In this document: in pieces, positions 55,137 to 63,923 of the stretch
How positions within the stretch are numbered: the first letter of the stretch is position 1
Layout of the letters: every line of letters starts with the position of its first letter
DNA from: an uncultured Alphaproteobacteria bacterium
GTDB lineage: Bacteria; Pseudomonadota; Alphaproteobacteria; RF32; CAG-239
DNA: 64,000 nt
Direction: 5' to 3'
NCBI GenBank assembly: GCA_944391415.1
Contig: CALXTM010000002.1
Location: 1-64,000, forward strand
The notes under the pieces: generated by a model
Told to the model about the DNA's origin: nothing
The model's input: the letters and a program-made list of their open reading frames with translations, nothing else
Database searches by the model: none
Position numbers and translations under genes: made by a program

Positions 55137-58100
55137 ATGTTTAACCTGCTTGAAAAAAATCAATTCGGTGCAGCCATTTTGTTGGCGGCAGGCTTGGTAC
55201 TGTTTAACGCAAAATATTTGCCGGCCCAAACCATAAAAGATGTAAACTCCGGCGAAACAGTCAATGATTTGACCGTTGCAACAGGTGAAACCTATGACAC
55301 AATGAACGTTAATGGCGGCGGAATAGCCAATACTACCACTGTAAATACCGGAGGAAATGTAACCGTCAACAGCGGTGGAACCGCAACCGGAACAATCGTA
55401 AATGATGGCGGAAACTTAACTGTGAATGGGGGTGCCGCAAATAATACAACCATCAACAACGGCGGTAATATTACCGCAACCACATCTGGCTCATCTATTG
55501 ACAATATTACGATATCTGACGGTGGAACTTTTGATTTTTCAACAAATGCGCAAGTAGCAAACGTTAACGGAAGTTCGTTGACCAAGATTGCCGATAATGT
55601 TGCTAGCGGATTTAATGTGGAAACAGGCTCAACCTTGACGGCTGCTGCCGGCGGAACAATAGTATCAACAGCCGTAAGCGGCGGAACAGTTGTTGCTCAA
55701 TCAGGCGGGATTATAACATCGACCGCAATAGGTGATAATGGAACATTGATTGCCACCGAAGCAGGATCTATGGTTGACGGCGCACAGGTTTTTTCAGAAA
55801 CAGGAGCTACTTTTGAAATATCGACCGATGCAGAAATAGCCAATTTGCAATATGGGTCGCAAACTATAAATATTCAAAATAATGAAATTGCCAACTTGCA
55901 AATCGATAATGCCTCGACACTTTATGTTAATGCAAACGGAACTGCCGAAAATATTGCTTTGACCGATGGCGGAAATCTGGTAGTTAATACCGGCGGAACA
56001 GCCACAAAAATAAATGTTTTACAAAATGGTGAGGCAAATGTTGTCGGTGGAACAATACAAGATTTTACCGTAAGCGGCACCTTAAACGCATCAAACAGCG
56101 GAACGTTAAGTGACGGCAATATATTAAAAGGCGGAGAAGTTAATCTGTCTACAAATGCCCAGGCCAACACCATATCGGTGGCAAGCGGCGGAACTCTTAA
56201 TCTTGGCCCAACAGCTAAAGCAAGCGACATAACGGTTGACGGTAATATGAGCATTCAATCTGCCGCAACGGGAAATAACTTAATCATTAATAACGGTGGC
56301 GTGGTTAATATAGAGGCCGGAGGTACAGGTAATACTGTTTCGGTGACAAGCGGCGGAACACTCAACACCGCGGCAACATCCTCACTAACAGATTTAAACG
56401 CTTTGGCTGCGTCAAATATTAATATTGCCGACGGAACCGTTATAAACGGTACTTTTACAATTGATGCAACCACGAATACCACCGGATCAAGTTTTGATTT
56501 TTCTTCTTTGTTTGACACGTCTAATACCTCGCTTGAAGAACTTGCTTTGACTGGTGGTGTAAACAGTGCTTTTAACAATAGTTTGATTAACCAGTCTTCA
56601 TCAGACAAAACCTTAACTTTGGCAAACGGCAATTATGTTATTTCCGACGGTCTTAACGGTTCGGTTCAGGTCGACGGGTGGAATAATATTAACGTTACCA
56701 ACGGGACAGTGAGGTTGGAGACGGATATTAGTATGAACGGTTCGGAAAAGAACTTTATTATTAATACGGGAGCATCCCTTGATGTTTCCGGAACCTTGGA
56801 TAATGTCTTGAACACAACTATTGACGGGAATGTCATCAATAACGGTACGATTGGTTTCATTGCCTCAGAAAACAATAGTGCTCAGGACCAATTGACCATT
56901 ACCGGTGATTATACCGGAGGGGCCGGATCATTACTTGTTCTTGATGCCAATACCGCCAACGGAACTTCGGATAAATTGGTGGTAGGCGGAGATGTTTATG
57001 GATCTACCAATATTTATATTCAAAACGCATCAGGCGCCCTACCAGGAGGTAACTTATTGTTTGCAGAAGCAAATTCAGGAGCTGCAGATGCTTTTAATAT
57101 TTGGCGTGTTGAGGGATCTCCTTATTCTTGGGGTACATTATTTGAAAATAATAAATGGTATGGTTATGTTTCTGACGGCAATCAGCCGAGTATCGTGCCT
57201 GAGGTCGCCGCTTATTATGGATTAATTGACAATATGTTTATGCAAACATCGAGTATCGGAGCAAATTTGCGGAACAACATCGCAGTAAGCGAGTTCCGTA
57301 AAATTCCGTGCAAAAATATTCGTTATACCAATCAGATTTGCCGCAGCAACCGGCCAACCTTTACCGGTTGGATAGCCCCGGTATATAGCTCGGTAACGAT
57401 TGACAGCCCTTATAGTTATCAAGCAGACATCAGCGGCTTGGATGCAGGACTGGATCTTGTCGGCGACGGTTACACCAAATTTGGTGTTATGGGATCATTC
57501 AGAAACGGCAAATACACCTATGATGATAACGGCGACAATTATAAAATCGACGGAGAAGCCGAAACAACCATTGACAGCTATATAGGCGGTGTTTATATGC
57601 GCCATGACAGTGATGCTTGGTCTGTGGTCGGTGCCGTTTATGCCGGAACACTTGATGCCGATATTTCTACCAATGACGGTGTCAATGCAGATACTTCGGG
57701 CTCTACCTACGGAGCAACACTTGATGTTAATTACATTTATCAGAATATTAATGGTTTTAGAATTGAGCCAGGTGTCAGAATATCTTATTCGGCAGTTTCG
57801 GTTGATGAGATAAGCGATAATGCCGGCAAAACAGAAGAATTCGGCGATGCCAGCCGTAGTGAAATTGAGGCAGGAATCCGCTTTGCCAAACGTTGGGAGT
57901 TCGATGATGCCAAAGCAGAGATCTTTGCCCGTCCGGCAATCATCCAAACATTAAACGACAGTGATGATTTTGAGCTGGTTGATGAAAGATTTGTAGAATC
58001 TACCGAAGACAGAACTTTAGCAAAGCTTGAGGCCGGAATGTCTTTTGATATGATTGGAAACTGGAGCCTTGCCATTGCGGGATCTTATACCTTTGGTGAC

Positions 58101-58148
58101 AGCTATCAAAACACCACCGCAAACCTAAGCTTGCAATATAATTTCTAA
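55137..58148 (+). CDS. AIDA-type autotransporter adhesin
   Basis: 1003 residues; ATG 55137 chosen (GTG 55131 also possible). Signal peptide ~1-31 (ending LPA). The passenger (~35-470) is built of short repeats of the AIDA type (VNSGGTATGTIVNDGGNLTV, GGTIVSTAVSGGTVVAQSGG), expected to form a beta-helix on the surface. A second beta-helical segment and linker (~470-710) lead to a C-terminal autotransporter barrel (~740-1003) ending NLSLQYNF. Two Cys in the linker (KIPCKNIRYTNQICRS) may form a disulfide. Likely adhesion or autoaggregation. Confidence 0.9.
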   Translation: MFNLLEKNQFGAAILLAAGLVLFNAKYLPAQTIKDVNSGETVNDLTVATGETYDTMNVNGGGIANTTTVNTGGNVTVNSGGTATGTIVNDGGNLTVNGGAANNTTINNGGNITATTSGSSIDNITISDGGTFDFSTNAQVANVNGSSLTKIADNVASGFNVETGSTLTAAAGGTIVSTAVSGGTVVAQSGGIITSTAIGDNGTLIATEAGSMVDGAQVFSETGATFEISTDAEIANLQYGSQTINIQNNEIANLQIDNASTLYVNANGTAENIALTDGGNLVVNTGGTATKINVLQNGEANVVGGTIQDFTVSGTLNASNSGTLSDGNILKGGEVNLSTNAQANTISVASGGTLNLGPTAKASDITVDGNMSIQSAATGNNLIINNGGVVNIEAGGTGNTVSVTSGGTLNTAATSSLTDLNALAASNINIADGTVINGTFTIDATTNTTGSSFDFSSLFDTSNTSLEELALTGGVNSAFNNSLINQSSSDKTLTLANGNYVISDGLNGSVQVDGWNNINVTNGTVRLETDISMNGSEKNFIINTGASLDVSGTLDNVLNTTIDGNVINNGTIGFIASENNSAQDQLTITGDYTGGAGSLLVLDANTANGTSDKLVVGGDVYGSTNIYIQNASGALPGGNLLFAEANSGAADAFNIWRVEGSPYSWGTLFENNKWYGYVSDGNQPSIVPEVAAYYGLIDNMFMQTSSIGANLRNNIAVSEFRKIPCKNIRYTNQICRSNRPTFTGWIAPVYSSVTIDSPYSYQADISGLDAGLDLVGDGYTKFGVMGSFRNGKYTYDDNGDNYKIDGEAETTIDSYIGGVYMRHDSDAWSVVGAVYAGTLDADISTNDGVNADTSGSTYGATLDVNYIYQNINGFRIEPGVRISYSAVSVDEISDNAGKTEEFGDASRSEIEAGIRFAKRWEFDDAKAEIFARPAIIQTLNDSDDFELVDERFVESTEDRTLAKLEAGMSFDMIGNWSLAIAGSYTFGDSYQNTTANLSLQYNF

Positions 58149-59893
58149 GACACCAGGTAGCCGTCGGATTGCATCTTAAATAATTCGGCATAACGTCCTT
58201 TTTTACGCAAAAGCCCAAGATGCGTTCCCTCTTCTACTATTTGGCCGTTTTCAAGAACTATGATTCTATCCATTTCCCGCAGGGTTGATAGACGGTGGGC
58301 TATGGCTATAACCGTTTTATTTTGCATTAAGTTTTTTAGTGAGCTTTGAATATATTTTTCGCTTTCGGAATCAAGCGAAGAAGTTGCCTCATCAAAAATA
58401 AGAATCGGTGCATCTTTTAGAACAGCTCGGGCAATGGCAATACGTTGACGCTCGCCACCTGACAAAATTACACCGCGATCGCCAACCTTGGTTGCGTATT
58501 TTTCGGGCAATTTTTCAATAAATCTGTCGGCTGAGGCCTCTTGTGCCGCAGTAATTATTTCGGAATCGGAGGCGTCGGTTTTACCATAGCGAATATTGTC
58601 GGCCAGGCTGCGATTAAACAAACAAACATCTTGCGGAATAACCGATATATGCTTGTGAAGAGAATCTTGCGTTATGTCACGAATATCCAAACCATTAATT
58701 TTGACCGAACCGGAGGTGACATCAAAATACCGATCAATCAGTTTAATCAATGTGGATTTGCCGGAGCCGGAGGAGCCAACAATACCAACCTTTTCACCGG
58801 CCTTTATTTTGAGGTTAAAATCATGAAAAATATTTTGCTTGTGATTATAGGCAAAATCAACATGTTCAAAACTAACATCTGCTCGTGAGGCAGTTAATTC
58901 AACGGCCGATGGAGAATCGACAATTTCAGGCTCGACAGCCAGTGTTTCCAAAGCGGAGTTTATCTGACCGATAATTCGCGACATATTGTTTATCGCCCAG
59001 TTGATACTAAAAATCATCCACGAAAGGCGAGAAAAAATCGTCAAAATGAATATAAACTGCGGCACATCTATTCGGTCATAATACAAAAGCGCAATGCTTA
59101 ATAGCATAAAAAACAAACCAGACAAAGATGATATCAGATGCAGACAAAGGTTGATTATGGTTTTTTGTTTTTGCTCTGTTGTCTCTGTATGACGCCAATT
59201 CCTTAAATTTTTGAGCAGATTAAGCCTTTCATACTTGTAATTGGCAAAGCTTTTTATTTCGGAATAATTGGCTATCGAATCGACAATCATCGCATTGGCA
59301 TGGCTTTGCTGAGTTGATGTGCGGCGTGAAAGCTCGGCCCGACGAAAACCAAGTCGTTTGCCTAAAATGCATATAACAACCATCCAGGCGATGATGCTTA
59401 CACTCAAGATCCAGTCAAGGCAAGATAATATAGCCAAATTGACCAGCACAAAAACAAAATCAAACAAAATATTGCCAGACTGCATTAAAAACTCAACCAC
59501 GCCACTTTGTAATTGATTGAATTTATTAGAAATATTACCGGCCATTTCGTTGGTAAAATAAGATATTGAATGTTTGTTTACATAGGCAAAAACATTTTTA
59601 ATGATTAATGAGCGAAGATGCGGGACTAAACGATTGCCAAACCACATGCTTAGTGCCTGAAAAATCATGCCGGCAAATTCAAGCCCAAAACAAAACATAA
59701 TCACCGTTAGCAAATATTGCCAATATTGCGTTGATGGCTTATTTGCCGCAGCAAAATCAAATAAATTGGCCATGTACCAAACAGCACCTTGCGACAATAA
59801 ACGTCCAACCAAAGCAAAAAGAACTATCAAAACCAGTATGGATTTAAAATCTTTGAGATAGCTCCAAATAAATTTACCGGCAGTTTTTTGCAT
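58145..59893 (-). CDS. ABC exporter (fused membrane and ATPase domains)
   Basis: 582 residues. Six probable membrane helices (~1-310), then the ATPase domain with Walker A GSSGSGKST, signature LSGGERQR, Walker B ILIFDEATSSLD and the switch His in AIAHRLSTL. Same plan as MsbA and multidrug exporters, acting as a dimer in the inner membrane; substrate unknown. Convergent with the autotransporter, stops overlapping by three bases. Confidence 0.93.
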   Translation of the reverse strand: MQKTAGKFIWSYLKDFKSILVLIVLFALVGRLLSQGAVWYMANLFDFAAANKPSTQYWQYLLTVIMFCFGLEFAGMIFQALSMWFGNRLVPHLRSLIIKNVFAYVNKHSISYFTNEMAGNISNKFNQLQSGVVEFLMQSGNILFDFVFVLVNLAILSCLDWILSVSIIAWMVVICILGKRLGFRRAELSRRTSTQQSHANAMIVDSIANYSEIKSFANYKYERLNLLKNLRNWRHTETTEQKQKTIINLCLHLISSLSGLFFMLLSIALLYYDRIDVPQFIFILTIFSRLSWMIFSINWAINNMSRIIGQINSALETLAVEPEIVDSPSAVELTASRADVSFEHVDFAYNHKQNIFHDFNLKIKAGEKVGIVGSSGSGKSTLIKLIDRYFDVTSGSVKINGLDIRDITQDSLHKHISVIPQDVCLFNRSLADNIRYGKTDASDSEIITAAQEASADRFIEKLPEKYATKVGDRGVILSGGERQRIAIARAVLKDAPILIFDEATSSLDSESEKYIQSSLKNLMQNKTVIAIAHRLSTLREMDRIIVLENGQIVEEGTHLGLLRKKGRYAELFKMQSDGYLVS

Positions 59894-59975
59894 AATTCAT
59901 TAACCTAAAATTGACAGATTGTTGTTATTATAATACTATAACAAAAGATTTGGCAATATTAGAAAGTTGGCTTAA

Positions 59976-60401
59976 ATGGAAACACAGTATTATACCTTGA
60001 TCGAAAGACAAGACTTTTTTGAAATAATTGAAAATAAATATGGCGAACTGGCTATTTTTATTGATGCAAGAGATGGTCTGCCCAATGAACCTGTTTTACA
60101 ATTTGACGGCAAGAAAACCGCCTTGCTGAAAAGAGACGCTCATTTGGCAGTTAAACTGGATAATATTAATGAAGAAACGGTTGAACCTTTGGCTGAGGCC
60201 GAGTTTGTCATGATTGTGGAGCTAAAAGGCAAAATGGTTGAGAGAGTCTACGGTGTGCCGGTTGAAAACGTTGAGGAGATTGTTTTTGAGGGACGTCAGA
60301 CCAGAGCCGATGAACTGGTTAAGGCTAAAAACCGTGATGAGTTATTAAAAAGTTTCGGAGCCGTTAAAATTTGGAAAAACGGCGAAAAAAACATTAAATA
60401 G
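59976..60401 (+). CDS. Unknown protein upstream of PTS genes
   Basis: 141 residues, not recognised. Mixed alpha/beta soluble protein (YGELAIFIDARDGLPNEPVL, EFVMIVELKGKMVERVYGVP). It stands 12 bases before the EIIA gene, in the place where many alphaproteobacteria have hprK or rapZ, but shows no P-loop, so it is neither. It is probably part of the same operon. Confidence 0.65.
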   Translation: METQYYTLIERQDFFEIIENKYGELAIFIDARDGLPNEPVLQFDGKKTALLKRDAHLAVKLDNINEETVEPLAEAEFVMIVELKGKMVERVYGVPVENVEEIVFEGRQTRADELVKAKNRDELLKSFGAVKIWKNGEKNIK

Positions 60402-60413
60402 ACGAGGACAAAA

Positions 60414-60812
60414 ATGATTGGTTTGGTGTTGGTTACCCATGGCAATTTGGCAAACGAGTTTATCTCGGCAATGCAACATGTGGTCGGAAAACAAGAGCAA
60501 GTACAAAGTGTTTGTATCGGACCGGAAGACGATATGGAAATGCGCAGAAACGAGATTTTGCAAAAAGTCAGCGAGGTTAACAGCGGCCAAGGCGTCGTAT
60601 TGCTAACAGATATGTTTGGCGGGACTCCGTCTAACCTGGCATTGTCGGTTATGGACAGGGCAAATGTTGAAATTTTGGCCGGAGTTAACTTGCCGATGTT
60701 GATAAAAATTGCATCACTGCGCAAAGACAATGATATGAAAAAAACTGTTGAAGGGGCTCAGGAAGCCGGCAAAAAATATATTAACATCGCATCGCAATTA
60801 TTGGGGAATTAA
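60414..60812 (+). CDS. PTS EIIA component, mannose family
   Basis: 132 residues. Phosphoryl-accepting His9 in VLVTHGNLANEF, and TDMFGGTPSNLAL, both hallmarks of EIIA-Man. No EIIB, EIIC or EIID is nearby, so, with the HPr gene next to it, it probably serves the regulatory PTS of alphaproteobacteria rather than sugar import. Confidence 0.93.
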   Translation: MIGLVLVTHGNLANEFISAMQHVVGKQEQVQSVCIGPEDDMEMRRNEILQKVSEVNSGQGVVLLTDMFGGTPSNLALSVMDRANVEILAGVNLPMLIKIASLRKDNDMKKTVEGAQEAGKKYINIASQLLGN

Positions 60813-60813
60813 C

Positions 60814-61089
60814 ATGGCCGACAAAATAACCAAAGATTTGGAAATTAAAAATGTTAAGGGTTTGCACGCCAGAGCTGCCGCCGCTTTTGTTAAAACGGTC
60901 GAGCCTTTTGACGCGGTGGTTGAAGTGGAGCGTATCGGCCAGGTTGTGAGCGGAGCTTCAATTATGGGATTGATGATGTTGGCCGCAGCCAAGGGAACTT
61001 CTATCAAGGTTTCAGCATCTGGAAAACAAGCCAAAGAAGTTATGGACGCCTTGGAAAAATTGATTGATAACAAATTCGGAGAAGATTAG
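60814..61089 (+). CDS. ptsH: Phosphocarrier protein HPr
   Basis: 91 residues from ATG 60814 with GGGGA upstream. His18 in VKGLHARAAA is the phosphoryl carrier; Ser49 in SGASIMGLMML is the HPr-kinase target and is kept, so a kinase may exist elsewhere. Follows EIIA after one base. Confidence 0.96.
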   Translation: MADKITKDLEIKNVKGLHARAAAAFVKTVEPFDAVVEVERIGQVVSGASIMGLMMLAAAKGTSIKVSASGKQAKEVMDALEKLIDNKFGED

Positions 61090-62010
61090 TTGTCTCTTAA
61101 AGCGCCACGCAATAAAACTCTCGTTTTGACCCAACGGGAAATAAATTCTTTGGCGGCAAAAAGCATTAAGCTTACACAAAAAAAATCTCCAGATGAAATT
61201 TTGGATAAAATCATTTGGCAGGATGCTTTGCGAGCTTTGGAAAAAATACCCGATAATTGTGTTGACTTGATGATTGTTGATCCTCCATATAATTTAACCA
61301 AAAATTTTGGATCTTCGGTTTTTAGAGAAATGAAAAACGACGAGTATTCGAAATGGCTGGACAAATGGTTGAAAAAGACCGTGCGAATATTGAAGGACGA
61401 TGCTTCTGTTTATATTTGTGCGGACTGGAAAACATCTATTGCCATTCCTTATGTGGCAGGAAAATATTTTGTTTTGCAAAACCGCATATCTTGGGAACGC
61501 GAAAAAGGCAGAGGTGCAAAAAATAACTGGAAAAACTGTCTTGAAGATATTTGGTTTTTTACCAAAAGTCAGAATTATAAATTTAATTTGGATAAAGTGA
61601 AAATTTTAAGACCGGTGCTGGCTCCGTATCGTGATGAGACAAATGCCCCAAAAGACTGGTTTGAAAAAGACATGCAAAAGCTACGATTAACTCATCCGTC
61701 AAATATATGGACCGATATTTCGGTGCCGTTTTGGTCTATGAGCGAGAATACATCTCATCCGACCCAAAAACCGGAAAAACTTATTGCCAAACTGGTGTTA
61801 GCATCATCTGATGAAGGAGATGTGGTGTTTGATCCTTTTGTGGGGTCAGGAACCACCGCGGTTGTGGCAAAAAAATTAAAACGTCACTTTATCGGGATAG
61901 AAAAAGAAAAAGAATATGTTGCCTTGGCGATTAGACGATTGGAAATTGCCGATAATGACAGCAGAATTCAGGGTTTTGAGGACGGAATTTTTAAACCGCG
62001 CAATATGTAA
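61090..62010 (+). CDS. Orphan DNA methyltransferase (beta class, probable N6-adenine)
   Basis: 306 residues, TTG start directly after the HPr stop, with GGAG eight bases upstream. Motif IV VDPPYNL (N6-adenine type) at ~62-70 precedes motif I VVFDPFVGSGTTAVVA at ~255-270, which is the beta-class order also found in CcrM and YhdJ. HPTQKPEKLI precedes motif I as usual. It lacks the extra C-terminal domain of CcrM, and the middle (WEREKGRGAKNNWKN) differs, so CcrM identity is doubtful. No restriction gene is nearby; target sequence unknown. Confidence 0.88.
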   Translation: MSLKAPRNKTLVLTQREINSLAAKSIKLTQKKSPDEILDKIIWQDALRALEKIPDNCVDLMIVDPPYNLTKNFGSSVFREMKNDEYSKWLDKWLKKTVRILKDDASVYICADWKTSIAIPYVAGKYFVLQNRISWEREKGRGAKNNWKNCLEDIWFFTKSQNYKFNLDKVKILRPVLAPYRDETNAPKDWFEKDMQKLRLTHPSNIWTDISVPFWSMSENTSHPTQKPEKLIAKLVLASSDEGDVVFDPFVGSGTTAVVAKKLKRHFIGIEKEKEYVALAIRRLEIADNDSRIQGFEDGIFKPRNM

Positions 62011-62098
62011 GCCAAACGGATAGGTTGTTTTGGGATTTTTAAGGGCTACTTCTTTCTATGTTGAACTTTTAATTTAACCTTGTAAGGAGTAGATAAAC

Positions 62099-62260
62099 AT
62101 GTACAAAGAATCTAAAAACAGCTCTAATTGCTCCGGCAAAATGTCGGCTTCAACAAGCAATGAGCAAACAACAAAATCGGCATCTTCGGAAAACAGCAAC
62201 AATAATTCCAAATCTGCCAATTCTTCTTCGACCACAAAAAAATGCGGTTGCGGCAAATAG
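62099..62260 (+). CDS. 53-residue Ser/Asn-rich peptide ending in CGCGK
   Basis: Small gene with a strong ribosome binding site (AAGGAG, ten bases before ATG). The product is low-complexity Ser, Asn, Lys and Thr (MYKESKNSSNCSGKMSASTS at the start) and ends KKCGCGK. No signal peptide or membrane segment. Three Cys in total; the closing CGCG could bind metal or be a modification site. The strong start signal and its own following hairpin make it likely to be real. Confidence 0.6.
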   Translation: MYKESKNSSNCSGKMSASTSNEQTTKSASSENSNNNSKSANSSSTTKKCGCGK

Positions 62261-62286
62261 TTAAAAACGCCGAGATTTGATATCGT

Positions 62287-62315
62287 TTCCCCTGTCAAAA
62301 TGTTGACAGGGGGAA
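62287..62315 (+). terminator. Hairpin after the small peptide gene
   Basis: TTCCCCTGTCAA / TTGACAGGGG(G)AA with an AATG loop. The stem is strong but no real T-run follows, so it may be a weak terminator or an RNA-stabilising element. The right arm includes TTGACA, a possible -35 for lolA. Confidence 0.5.
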
Positions 62316-62387
62316 TGTTTATATAGACTTATAGGAGAAAATAATTATATTAGTAATATATTATTTCGCTTGTGGAGAAAAAGAAAA

Positions 62388-62999
62388 ATGAAAAAATATT
62401 TGGTTTTGTTGCTTATGGCTTTGTTTTGCGGACAGGCAAGAGCTCAGTCGGCCGAAAATATCCAAAAAATTGAAGACTATCTCAACAATCTCAAAAGTAT
62501 GGAAGCAACCTTTGTGCAGATGGCCTCGAACGGGGCAACCGCCGAGGGTCGCCTATTTATTGAAAAACCAAATAAAATCAGGATGGAATATGCCGAGCCA
62601 ACCAATGTGTTGATTGTGGGCGACGGAGACTTTATTGTTTATAACGACCTTGACCTAGACCAGGTAACACATATTGATTATGATGATATTCCGGCATCTC
62701 TAATCCTTTCAAACAAAATCAAAATTGATGGCAAAAAGCTCAAAGTGATTGATTTTTATCAAGATTCAGGCTCGACATCTATCACTTTGGACTATGCTGA
62801 AAAAGGCGACATCGGCCCGATTACTCTGGTGTTTTCTAACAACCCGATGGAGCTTAAACAATGGAAAATCGTTGATCCGCAAAGTGTCGAAGTTACGGTG
62901 TCGTTGTATAATACCAAAAAAGATATTGAAATTGACGAGGATGTGTTCAAATTCAAAAATAAAAAGAACAGCTCGCGCAACTTTAAGAAAAAGAACTGA
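62388..62999 (+). CDS. lolA: Outer-membrane lipoprotein carrier LolA
   Basis: 203 residues from ATG 62388 (GGAG upstream). Signal peptide (MKKYLVLLLMALFCGQARAQ, cut near ARA), then the LolA half-barrel: NNLKSMEATFVQMASNG, GRLFIEKPNKIRMEYAEP, ITLVFSNNPMELKQWKIVD. It shuttles lipoproteins across the periplasm. A Lys/Asn-rich tail follows. xthA starts three bases after its stop. Confidence 0.93.
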   Translation: MKKYLVLLLMALFCGQARAQSAENIQKIEDYLNNLKSMEATFVQMASNGATAEGRLFIEKPNKIRMEYAEPTNVLIVGDGDFIVYNDLDLDQVTHIDYDDIPASLILSNKIKIDGKKLKVIDFYQDSGSTSITLDYAEKGDIGPITLVFSNNPMELKQWKIVDPQSVEVTVSLYNTKKDIEIDEDVFKFKNKKNSSRNFKKKN

Positions 63000-63002
63000 T
63001 AA

Positions 63003-63809
63003 ATGAGCAGTTTTAAGCTTGTTACCTGGAATGTAAATTCTATCAGAATACGCCTTGAACTATTGCAAAAACTGGCCAAGGAGCAAACACCAGATATTGT
63101 CTGTCTGCAAGAAGTTAAAGCCAAAGAAGAGGATTTTCCGTTTGCGGCGGTTAAGGATTTGGGGTTTGAACATATTGCGCTTTACGGCATGGCCGGCTAT
63201 AACGGTGTGGCCATTCTTTCCAAGCATGAGCTAAAAGATATTGCGAAGGTAGACTGGGTAGGCAAACACGATGCCCGCCATATCAGGGCAAAAGTGTTTG
63301 ACGATATTGCAATCAACAACATATATATTCCCGCCGGCGGTGATGTGCCGGATCCGATTGTTAATCTGGCGTTTGCACACAAACTGTGTTTTATGGATGA
63401 TATCAGCGAGTATTTGGAACAACATAAAGACGTTTTGCGGCAAGAAAAAATGCTATTTTGCGGTGATTTTAATGTAGCGCCAAGCGAAAATGATGTGTGG
63501 AATCATAAACAACTGTTGAAAATTGTATCACACACGCCAATTGAGGTGGAGCGGCTTACAAGATTGTTTAACTCCGTCAACTTTGTGGATGCGGTGCGCA
63601 AATTTTATCCCGAGCCGCAAAAGGTATTTTCGTGGTGGAGTTATCGCAACCCCAATTGGCAAACCAACAACAAAGGGCGACGCTTGGACCATGTGTGGGT
63701 GAGCCCAAACTTAAGCGAGAGGGTCAAAAGAGCAAAAATTCTAAAAGAGTTTCGTGCCAAAGAGCGGCCGTCTGATCATGTGCCGGTGATGGTGGAAATT
63801 GCAATCTAG
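63003..63809 (+). CDS. xthA: Exodeoxyribonuclease III
   Basis: 268 residues; AP endonuclease and 3' repair nuclease. Catalytic residues all present: Asn in TWNVNSIR, Glu in CLQEVKAKE, Asp/Asn in CGDFNVAPSENDVWN, Asp in RRLDHVWV, and His in PSDHVPVMVEI. Likely in one transcript with lolA. Confidence 0.96.
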   Translation: MSSFKLVTWNVNSIRIRLELLQKLAKEQTPDIVCLQEVKAKEEDFPFAAVKDLGFEHIALYGMAGYNGVAILSKHELKDIAKVDWVGKHDARHIRAKVFDDIAINNIYIPAGGDVPDPIVNLAFAHKLCFMDDISEYLEQHKDVLRQEKMLFCGDFNVAPSENDVWNHKQLLKIVSHTPIEVERLTRLFNSVNFVDAVRKFYPEPQKVFSWWSYRNPNWQTNNKGRRLDHVWVSPNLSERVKRAKILKEFRAKERPSDHVPVMVEIAI

Positions 63810-63870
63810 TAATTTTGCTTGGTAAATAGTTATTTTAGTGTGTTGGCTTTTAGATATTTTTACATATACA

Positions 63871-63904
63871 AAAGCGGCTCTTAAACCTGTTTAAGAGCCG
63901 CTTT
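63871..63904. terminator. Bidirectional terminator between xthA and tsf
   Basis: Perfect 16-base stem AAAGCGGCTCTTAAAC / GTTTAAGAGCCGCTTT between the convergent stops. Confidence 0.85.
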
Positions 63905-63923
63905 GCTAAAAGTTGTCATACGC

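Noticed and set aside
55250-56400. Repetitive DNA as a CRISPR or satellite array
   Set aside because: The repeats are in-frame AIDA-type codons of an autotransporter with variable spacing, not identical repeats with unique spacers.
59976-60401. HPr kinase or RapZ by position upstream of EIIA and HPr
   Set aside because: No P-loop or other motif of either family in this 141-residue protein.
61090-62010. Calling the methyltransferase CcrM because of the alphaproteobacterial context and the GANTC clusters
   Set aside because: It lacks the C-terminal extension of CcrM and its central region differs; beta-class order alone is shared with other orphan enzymes such as YhdJ.
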